Positions 54,352 to 61,199 of a DNA stretch of 64,000 nucleotides are shown here, piece by piece; within the stretch, counting starts at the first letter, position 1, and each line of letters opens with the position of its first letter. Source of the DNA: Holophagae bacterium (GTDB taxonomy: Bacteria > Acidobacteriota > Holophagae > Acanthopleuribacterales > Acanthopleuribacteraceae). The notes below the pieces were generated by a model that was given only the letters and a program-made list of their open reading frames with translations, was not told the origin of the DNA and did no database searches. The stretch is from positions 1-64,000 of the forward strand of contig JAUIFE010000008.1 of the NCBI GenBank assembly GCA_030429565.1, given 5' to 3'. Both the position numbers and the translations under genes were made by a program.

Positions 54352-55278
54352 TTAATTGGCCGCGTTGGCGGTGCCGTTGGGCGGGTCGGTTTCCTCCAGC
54401 AGCACGGCCGCTTCACCGCGCTCGGCAATCAAATCCTCGAGATACCGCAGCAGGCGTTTGCGCCGTTGGTGGAACATGTGGCGTTGCATGGCGTTGAGGT
54501 GGGGGCGCAAAACCCGTTCGAAATCCTTTTTCTCCAAAGCGGCGAATCGCTGCCACAGCTCGCGCGGGATTTGCGTCAAGCGCTCGGGTTGCGGCAGGTT
54601 GGGATCGGCGCGAAACGTGCGCGTGTGGTCGATGTACCAGAGGTTCCAGCGCGCGTCGTAGAGGTAATTGCCTTCGTGGCGGTCGAAGTTCCACACCAAC
54701 AGGTCGAAGAAAAGCATTTGTTGCTGCTCGTAGGTTTGACGGTAATCGGCTGGAAGTGAGCGGTTCTTGTCGCGCCGTTTCTTTTCGGTCAGGGCGTCTT
54801 CAATCCAAACCTGGAGGCTGCCCTTGCGGCCGCCGTACTCGGCGTAAATCACCGGAGGAATACGATCAATCGCAAGCAGTTGCGCCAAATGATAAGCGGC
54901 GACTTCGAATTTGTAACTGTCGAAAAAATACGGGTGCAGATCGCCTTCGACTTTCACATGGCGTTCGTAGCGAAAGAGGTGTCGGAAAATGGCGTTTATC
55001 TCGACGCCGTCGCGACGCAGGGTCAGCTTTAGGGGATTGGTGATGCCGCCACCGATGGGTTTCTCGGCGACAACCTCGGCATGTTCCAAGAACTCGAGGT
55101 ACCAAGCGTGATCTTGTTGGGCTAACACACGCCCTTGACTGTCCCGTAGCACGCGCAAGCCGGGGGTTTCCCGGCCAGGGTCACCGCTTAAGAGCGGACT
55201 CAAGCCAAAGCACAAGAGGAAAAAGAGAAGCCCAAGCGCGGGGGAGCGGGTTCGACCGGGGTTGGGTGGTGTATTCAT
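54352..55278 (-). CDS. Exported PI3K/Fam20-like kinase-fold protein
   Basis: 308 residues from ATG 55278 (AAAAGG upstream). A strong hydrophobic N-terminus (ALGLLFFLLCFGLSPLLSG) is a signal peptide or anchor. The core resembles the atypical kinase family related to PI3/4-kinases: GGGITNPLKLTLRRDGVEINAIFR as the nucleotide-loop part, then the catalytic block FDLLVWNFDRHEGNYLYDARWNLWYIDHTRTFR, equivalent to DRHxxN...D(F/H). The Lys expected in the AVFK-type position reads Arg. A secreted kinase would need extracytoplasmic ATP, as for Fam20C in animals, so activity is uncertain. Confidence 0.7.
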   Translation of the reverse strand: MNTPPNPGRTRSPALGLLFFLLCFGLSPLLSGDPGRETPGLRVLRDSQGRVLAQQDHAWYLEFLEHAEVVAEKPIGGGITNPLKLTLRRDGVEINAIFRHLFRYERHVKVEGDLHPYFFDSYKFEVAAYHLAQLLAIDRIPPVIYAEYGGRKGSLQVWIEDALTEKKRRDKNRSLPADYRQTYEQQQMLFFDLLVWNFDRHEGNYLYDARWNLWYIDHTRTFRADPNLPQPERLTQIPRELWQRFAALEKKDFERVLRPHLNAMQRHMFHQRRKRLLRYLEDLIAERGEAAVLLEETDPPNGTANAAN

Positions 55279-55893
55279 GGGTGCCTTTTCTAAAAATAAT
55301 CCAACGGCAACGGAGGCCGTAACTGTTCTACGCAAGAAAACCTGCGACGGTTGGATGAAAGGGCGAATTTTCACGTTGGGTTCACGGAAAACGAATTGTT
55401 GGGTGGTTTTAACCACCATACCATGTCCGCAGCGAAGCGCCCACCGTGTCGATCCTCGCCGGTGGTGTGCGCTAGATCGCATGCGGGCCCGCCGCATTAA
55501 ACCGAAAAAACGTTGGTTTGTCCATGCTGGTGGGGACGAAGTGTGTTGGCACGGCCACCTGTGTGATTGACATCATGACCGCGATAGGGTCAGGATGGAG
55601 GCCTCCCACGTGTTTCATCGGCCGTTCCATCGGTTGTTCCCGTTCGAGCGCGGCTGTTTCGTCGGCAACGCGGTTATGTCCCGCATGGCTAATTGTCGGT
55701 GTCATTCAGTCGTCACAGTGAGCGATTCGGGATGATGCAATCGGGCGCGATGTTGGTGCGAACCGTGGTAGGAAAAGCACGAGCCATCTTGGAACCGAAG
55801 GCCGCTTTTTCTCGCCACTTAGCAGCGCCGGCGATGGTTCGGGCGCGCCGCCCAAAGTCGCTCTGATTCGGTATTTACAAAGAGGTGATAAGC
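55279..55893. other. Divergent intergenic region
   Basis: About 615 bases between the kinase-like gene and the DUF2541-like gene. Short open frames on both strands have no ribosome site or recognisable product. No repeat, RNA gene or mobile element is seen. Confidence 0.4.
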
Positions 55894-56283
55894 ATGAAGG
55901 TTCGTTGTTTCGGTTTACTGTGTTTGTTGTTGTTGGTCTGCTCGCCATCGGCTTTGGCCGATGATTGGGAAGTGCTGGGTTCGCGTTTGGTCAAAAACCG
56001 AGCGGAACGCGATGTGATCGAGGTGACGCGCAAGGAGGGCACCTTCAAAAAAATCAAATTGCGCGTGAAGCGACGGGCGGTTGAGTTCTTCGATGTCAAA
56101 ATCCATTTTGGGAATGGCGAGGTGATGGACGTTTCGTTGCGGAGCAAGATCAAAGCAGGTGACAGTACGCGCGCCATCGACCTGCCTGGGAAACGCCGTG
56201 TCGTCAAAAAGGTTGTTTTTGTCTACAAAACGAAGAGAAATACCGGTAAAAAGCGGGCCGAAGTCGTTCTTTTAGGTCGCTGA
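55894..56283 (+). CDS. Small exported DUF2541-like protein
   Basis: 129 residues from ATG 55894, with AGAGGTGA upstream. The signal peptide (VRCFGLLCLLLLVCSPSALA) is followed by a compact basic beta-rich domain: WEVLGSRLVKNRAERDVIEVTRKEGTFKKIKLRVKRRAVEFFDVKIHFGNGEV...VSLRSKIKAGDSTRAIDLPGKRRVVKKVVFVYKTK. This repeats the pattern of DUF2541/YaaX-like envelope proteins. It is probably periplasmic and could bind an anionic ligand; nothing more is known. Confidence 0.8.
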   Translation: MKVRCFGLLCLLLLVCSPSALADDWEVLGSRLVKNRAERDVIEVTRKEGTFKKIKLRVKRRAVEFFDVKIHFGNGEVMDVSLRSKIKAGDSTRAIDLPGKRRVVKKVVFVYKTKRNTGKKRAEVVLLGR

Positions 56284-56511
56284 AGCAACTGCCGAAGGCC
56301 CGCGAACAGTAGGTCTACGGGGCGGCCGCCGCTATCGATGTAAGTTTTCGCCGTGGCCGACCCTCTTTCCCCTCTCTGTTCAGCGCGCGGTTGTATCTCT
56401 CTAACACACATTCCAAGGCATGCCTTTTGCATCTTCGTTTGCGCTGATTTGGCCGCACGTCTTTGCGACGTCGTCGGTGTTTTTGCTACTTTTCTTGGGT
56501 GGGATTGGTTC

Positions 56512-58443
56512 ATGCGTCACTTGTTTGTTTGCTTCGCGCTGCTTGGGTTGAGCTTTGTCGCGCCGCTCGCGGCTTGGCCGCACGGTGCCAAGGTCGAGGC
56601 CAAGGTCGATCAGCAGAGTATGGCCGTCTACGTTGCCGGCAAAGGTGCCTTTCTGACCGTGTCGGTAAAGACACCGCCTGAATTGGATGCAGCGTTGCAC
56701 ATCTACACGGGGTTGCTCGATCGTGGCGCGGCCCTCGACAAGCTCGGAATTGTGCGCGAAAACGAGCGTGCCGCACGCATTCCCTTTGACGCGCTCTCGC
56801 CTCATTTTCAAAAGTCGTTTTTGCGCGCGTTGTGGCCCAAGGATCGCTTGGAAGGCGAGTTCTGGTTTCACCAAATCACCCACAAAGGCCGTGAAACCTT
56901 GTGGGCGGTGGCGCAGCTTTACACGGGCTCCGGTCAGAACTACCGCGAAATCATGCGCGTCAATCATATGAAAAGCCCCGAGATTGAGGACGGCCTTGTT
57001 TTAAAAATTCCTCGCGATTTGCTGCGCCCCATGTTGCAAGTGGGCGCTCATTTACCGCCGACCTCCGTTGACAGCCCAGCGCCGGCGCTCGACGATTTGG
57101 TGGAGGCCGGTCTTAAAAAAGCCGCTGGGACCTTGCGGCAGATGGCGCGCGCGGCCGAGCAAACGCAAGCGCCGCCGCCCGCCGCCGCGCCGGCCAAGGA
57201 AACCGCACCGGCCAAGGTTCGCGACCCAGGCGGCGACGTCACCGAACGCACCGCGATTGACGAACAGTTGGCCGAGCAAATTGCCTTTCGCCAACAACTG
57301 ACCTTTGGCAAAGACAGTCAGGGCCGTTACGCGGTTTACGCCCTCAAAGCCGGCGAGGCCATTTACTCCGCTGTGGTGGTGCGCTTCTGCGGGTTGGTTA
57401 GTGCCAACGATGTGAACCGCGTGGCCAAGGTCATTATTGAACGCAATCAAATTCGCGACGAGACCGATCTGCCGGTCGGTCGTTTGATTAAAATTCCCTA
57501 CGACTATCTGGAGCCCGAATTCCGGGCCGCTGATGACGAGGCCTATCTGGCCTGGCAAAGCAACCTCGAAGCCATTGCGCGTATTAAAACCCAATTACGT
57601 GTGGCTAACTTAAAGGGGGTTCATGTCATTCTCGACGCCGGTCACGGTGGTCGCGATCCCGGTGCCCACTTCGGTCAAGCTTGGGAAGACGATTTTGTCT
57701 ACGATGTTTTGTGTCGTGTTAAGGCGCGTTTGGAACGGGAAACCCAGGCCAAGGTTTACCCCACCGTCACCGATCCCAGCATTATGTTCACGCCACAGAA
57801 TGTGGCGACCTTTCAAATGGATTCCGACGAGTATTTGAATACCAAGCCGCGCTTCGAACTCAACGGACCGACGGTGACCACCGATGGTGTTAACTTGCGT
57901 TGGATGTTGGCCAACCACCATTACCAAAATTTGGTCAAAAGCGGTGTGAAGCCGGAAAACATCTTCTTCGCGTCCTTCCATGCCGATTCGCTGCACCGTG
58001 GATTGAGCGGCGGCATGGTGTATATTCCCGATGCGCGTGTTTACCCTCGCAAAGTGATTCCCTACCGTAAGTTCACGCGTTACCGCGAGTATGCCGCCAA
58101 TCGCTTTTCCTTCTCACGGAAGGAGATGCAGCAAGCGCAGGCGCGCAGTTTGCACTTCGCCAAAAACTTTATTACGCGGTCACGGCAATTGGGGGTACCG
58201 GTTCACGATCAAAAACCCATTCGTTCATTGATCTATCGCAACCCTACCAAGCCTTTTGTACCGGCGGTGTTAAAGTACAACCGCATTCCAACCAGGGCTT
58301 TGATCGAGGTCTGTAACCTCAACAACACGACGGATCGCAAAAACATTGCCAATCCGCGTTTTCGGCAAAAATTGGCTGATACCTTTGTCGAAGCACTCTA
58401 CATGAGTTACGGCGTGACCTTCGGCGATGACGAGTCTTCGTAA
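56512..58443 (+). CDS. LysM-containing N-acetylmuramoyl-L-alanine amidase
   Basis: 643 residues from ATG 56512, with a GGGTGGGA ribosome-like site and a signal peptide (LFVCFALLGLSFVAPLAA). Two LysM-like peptidoglycan-binding motifs are seen: HKGRETLWAVAQLYTGSGQNYREIMRVNHMKSPEIEDGLVLKIP and a second at ALKAGEAIYSAVVVRF...GRLIKIPYDYL. The C-terminal amidase_3 domain has DAGHGGRDPG, the Glu in WEDDFVYDV, FASFHADS and the final catalytic Glu in RALIEVCNLNN. It cleaves the bond between muramic acid and the stem peptide, helping daughter-cell separation. A long frame upstream of 56512 lacks a signal and is not used. Confidence 0.92.
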   Translation: MRHLFVCFALLGLSFVAPLAAWPHGAKVEAKVDQQSMAVYVAGKGAFLTVSVKTPPELDAALHIYTGLLDRGAALDKLGIVRENERAARIPFDALSPHFQKSFLRALWPKDRLEGEFWFHQITHKGRETLWAVAQLYTGSGQNYREIMRVNHMKSPEIEDGLVLKIPRDLLRPMLQVGAHLPPTSVDSPAPALDDLVEAGLKKAAGTLRQMARAAEQTQAPPPAAAPAKETAPAKVRDPGGDVTERTAIDEQLAEQIAFRQQLTFGKDSQGRYAVYALKAGEAIYSAVVVRFCGLVSANDVNRVAKVIIERNQIRDETDLPVGRLIKIPYDYLEPEFRAADDEAYLAWQSNLEAIARIKTQLRVANLKGVHVILDAGHGGRDPGAHFGQAWEDDFVYDVLCRVKARLERETQAKVYPTVTDPSIMFTPQNVATFQMDSDEYLNTKPRFELNGPTVTTDGVNLRWMLANHHYQNLVKSGVKPENIFFASFHADSLHRGLSGGMVYIPDARVYPRKVIPYRKFTRYREYAANRFSFSRKEMQQAQARSLHFAKNFITRSRQLGVPVHDQKPIRSLIYRNPTKPFVPAVLKYNRIPTRALIEVCNLNNTTDRKNIANPRFRQKLADTFVEALYMSYGVTFGDDESS

Positions 58444-58812
58444 ATATTAGGTTTTGATGTGTTAATTGAAGATAATTTTATAAAAAATCAGGTTTCAAAG
58501 TAAAGCTCCGCACGCCTAGCGACGATACCGCGAGTATACGACCCCAACATCGCAATCGCGAAGCGCTGCATGATCGCCATGGTCGAGGCGGCTTCATCAT
58601 CGATTCGGGATTGCGCTAACGGATCTCTGTTGATCCATTGCAACCTGTTTAACCCCTGATCGGCGCGACCTTGAGTCGCAAAGAAGCTGTGGTGCAGTGC
58701 ATCGTGGCTGAACGCAGACGATCAGTCACCCGCGAGGGTGGTGACCGTCGCTTAGGCGCGACATGTTGTTGCTCGTCGAAGAGCCGTTGATCGCGCATGC
58801 TAGAGGTGTCCT
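58444..58812. other. Intergenic region before the TonB receptor gene
   Basis: About 370 bases; the first 60 are AT-rich after the amidase stop. No gene or RNA is recognised. GAGGTG immediately precedes the TonB receptor ATG. Confidence 0.4.
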
Positions 58813-61032
58813 ATGAAACGGTCGACCCAGAGGCACAACACCCGACGTTGGCTTTTTTCCCTATTGCTTTGTTTCGTTTTCCTACCCGGTCTCAGTCAGG
58901 ATTTGGACGAATCCGACGATTTGCTTTCGATGAGCCTGGAATCACTGCTGCAGTTAGAAGTGACCTCGGCTTCTAAATTTGCGCAAAACCCACGCGAGGC
59001 GCCCAGTGTCATTACGGTCACCACCGCCGAGCAGATTGATCAGTACGGCTGGCAATCGATTAACGATATTTTGTACAAAATGCCAGGTTTTGGACCGGGC
59101 CAGGATTTTGATCGGCCGACCGTGCCGACCCGAGGTTTGTTCGACAGTTGGAGCAATAACCACTTGCTGCATCTGGTGGACGGCATTCCCATGAACGGCA
59201 TTCTTTATGGGACGGCCTACACCTGGGAGATTTCGCCCATTACCAATGCCAAAACGATTGAGGTGATTCGCGGGCCGGGTTCCGCGCTGTACGGTTCCAA
59301 CGCCACCAACGGTGTGGTTCAGGTCAACACCGTCTCGGCGGCGGACCTTGACAAAAAAGTGGATATCCGTTTGCGCAGCGGCAGTTTTAACACCCAGCAA
59401 GCCGATTTGTTGGCGGCCCACGACGGCGAGGAATTCGCCGCCGTCATTTCCTTTTCGGGGTACACGACCAACGGCTGGGAATACGACACGCTCGATGGTT
59501 CCGGCCGTTTCGATGCGGCCGGCCAACCGGGTGTTTACCGCAACCGCAACCAACGCGAAAACCTGTATGCGTGGGCTAAAGTTGAAGGGAAGGAGCGTTT
59601 TGCCGGTTTTAGCTTTCAGTACCACCAACAGGATTGGGATTTCCAAACCGGTCACGGCTGGTTGTGGTGGGTGCCTGATTTTGAAGAAGACATGAACCAA
59701 CAGCGCCGGGTTTTTGCTTTGAAATACGCGCCCGAACCGCAGGGCAAACTCTCTCAGGAATACATGGTGCGCTTCGAGCGGCAAGACGTCACTTGGAACC
59801 AGCGCTACTATCCGGACGGCGCCTTTGATGATTACTATCCTTCCGGTATGTGGGAATTCCTCGATACGGATGCCGAAGAAGTGTTTGTGCGCATTCAGTT
59901 CGGCTACGAATTGGGTCGCAATGCACGCATTCTGGGTGGTTTTGAAGGGGACCGGTTCCTGTACAAGGGCGACACCGAGCACTACTCCAATGTGGACGTA
60001 AACGATCCGTTTTTTGCGCCGTTTCCCGGCGACAGAAACACGGCGTTGGGTCCTTGGTTAGCCTACATTCGCGACGAACCGCTGATTAACACCGGTTTCT
60101 ACGGCCAATTCTCTTCCGGTGACATGATCGCCGAAAACGTTGAAGTGACGGCCGGTGTCCGTTGGGACGAGTCCTCGGTTGATTACTTCCAACTGGGTGA
60201 GCCGGGAGAACCTCAAGCCGAGAAGTCCTTGTCGCGGGTCAGCCCGCGTTTGGCGGTCGTTTATACGCTCAACGAAAAAAGCACCCTGAAGCTCATGGGT
60301 GGCCGGGCCTTCCGTGCGCCGGTTCCCACCGAGTTGGCGGGGGCCAACACGTTCTCGCTGGCGTCCAATATTGAAGAACTCCAGCCTGAGCTGATTACCA
60401 CGGTTGAGTTCATGGGCGATTTTATCCTTTCCGACAACATCAACCTGCGGGTGAACTTGTTTGAAACTGAATTCGAAAACCAAATCGCTTACAGCACTGC
60501 CAACAACAACCTCAGCACCAACGTCTTTTCTCAAACCACGCGCGGCCTCGAACTGGATCTGGTTTACCAAACCAATCGCTGGGCGGCTTTCGCCAACTTG
60601 TCCACAACGGATCGTGTTGACGAACAAGTTCAGGATGAAACCATTGCTCTGGAAGAGGATAACGTGGCTTGGGAAGCCGATACCAAGTTCAACTTTGGGG
60701 TGAGCTATACCTCGTCGCGTTGGACGGCGGCGCTGGCCGGCCATCACCACGGTGAGGTCACTCGCCGTCAATCCGATATCGGCGTGCAGGAACTGCCCCT
60801 CGGCGTCGGGGTGAGTCTGGACATGGATCAGTACCGTCCGCAAAAGCTGGATTCCTGGCTGACTCTGGATCTCAACCTTAAGTACAAGTTAAGCAAAACC
60901 ATGACGGTGGGTTTGCGGGCAACCAACTTGCTGGACGAGGACGAGAACTTCCTGGTCAAAACCGGACCGTTCCCATTCGATTACCGGGGTGAAGGGCGCC
61001 GCACTGAATTGGTGCTCCGTACCAAGTTCTAG
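58813..61032 (+). CDS. TonB-dependent outer membrane receptor
   Basis: 739 residues with a signal peptide (LFSLLLCFVFLPGLSQ). The plug domain shows EVTSASKFAQNPREAPSVITVTTAEQI, VDGIPMNG and the conserved IEVIRGPGSALYGSNATNGVVQVNT. The C-terminal beta barrel alternates aromatic and charged residues and ends in TKF, with a terminal Phe as required for BAM insertion. A weak TonB-box-like stretch precedes the plug (ESDDLLSMSLESLLQL). The substrate (siderophore, vitamin B12 or oligosaccharide) cannot be told from sequence. It is followed by a large sensor kinase gene, so the two may form a substrate-sensing unit. Confidence 0.93.
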   Translation: MKRSTQRHNTRRWLFSLLLCFVFLPGLSQDLDESDDLLSMSLESLLQLEVTSASKFAQNPREAPSVITVTTAEQIDQYGWQSINDILYKMPGFGPGQDFDRPTVPTRGLFDSWSNNHLLHLVDGIPMNGILYGTAYTWEISPITNAKTIEVIRGPGSALYGSNATNGVVQVNTVSAADLDKKVDIRLRSGSFNTQQADLLAAHDGEEFAAVISFSGYTTNGWEYDTLDGSGRFDAAGQPGVYRNRNQRENLYAWAKVEGKERFAGFSFQYHQQDWDFQTGHGWLWWVPDFEEDMNQQRRVFALKYAPEPQGKLSQEYMVRFERQDVTWNQRYYPDGAFDDYYPSGMWEFLDTDAEEVFVRIQFGYELGRNARILGGFEGDRFLYKGDTEHYSNVDVNDPFFAPFPGDRNTALGPWLAYIRDEPLINTGFYGQFSSGDMIAENVEVTAGVRWDESSVDYFQLGEPGEPQAEKSLSRVSPRLAVVYTLNEKSTLKLMGGRAFRAPVPTELAGANTFSLASNIEELQPELITTVEFMGDFILSDNINLRVNLFETEFENQIAYSTANNNLSTNVFSQTTRGLELDLVYQTNRWAAFANLSTTDRVDEQVQDETIALEEDNVAWEADTKFNFGVSYTSSRWTAALAGHHHGEVTRRQSDIGVQELPLGVGVSLDMDQYRPQKLDSWLTLDLNLKYKLSKTMTVGLRATNLLDEDENFLVKTGPFPFDYRGEGRRTELVLRTKF

Positions 61033-61037
61033 GTTGG

Positions 61038-61057
61038 GGCAAGCCGCGTGGCTTGCC
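61038..61057 (+). terminator. Stem-loop after the TonB receptor gene
   Basis: GGCAAGCC (61038-61045) pairs with GGCTTGCC (61050-61057), 8 bp with a 4-base loop, 6 bases past the stop. There is no U-run, so it is a weak or Rho-assisted end. Confidence 0.5.
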
Positions 61058-61199
61058 TGCGACCTGGAAGCGGGAAATTCAGTTGTTCGCGGCGAACCCA
61101 TTCAGGTTCTAACCATAAGTTTCGATACGCATTGATGACGGTGGCCGGTTGGCGAGGAGCCGACCACCGTTTGCTTTTAATTCTGCAAATAGGCTCGGC

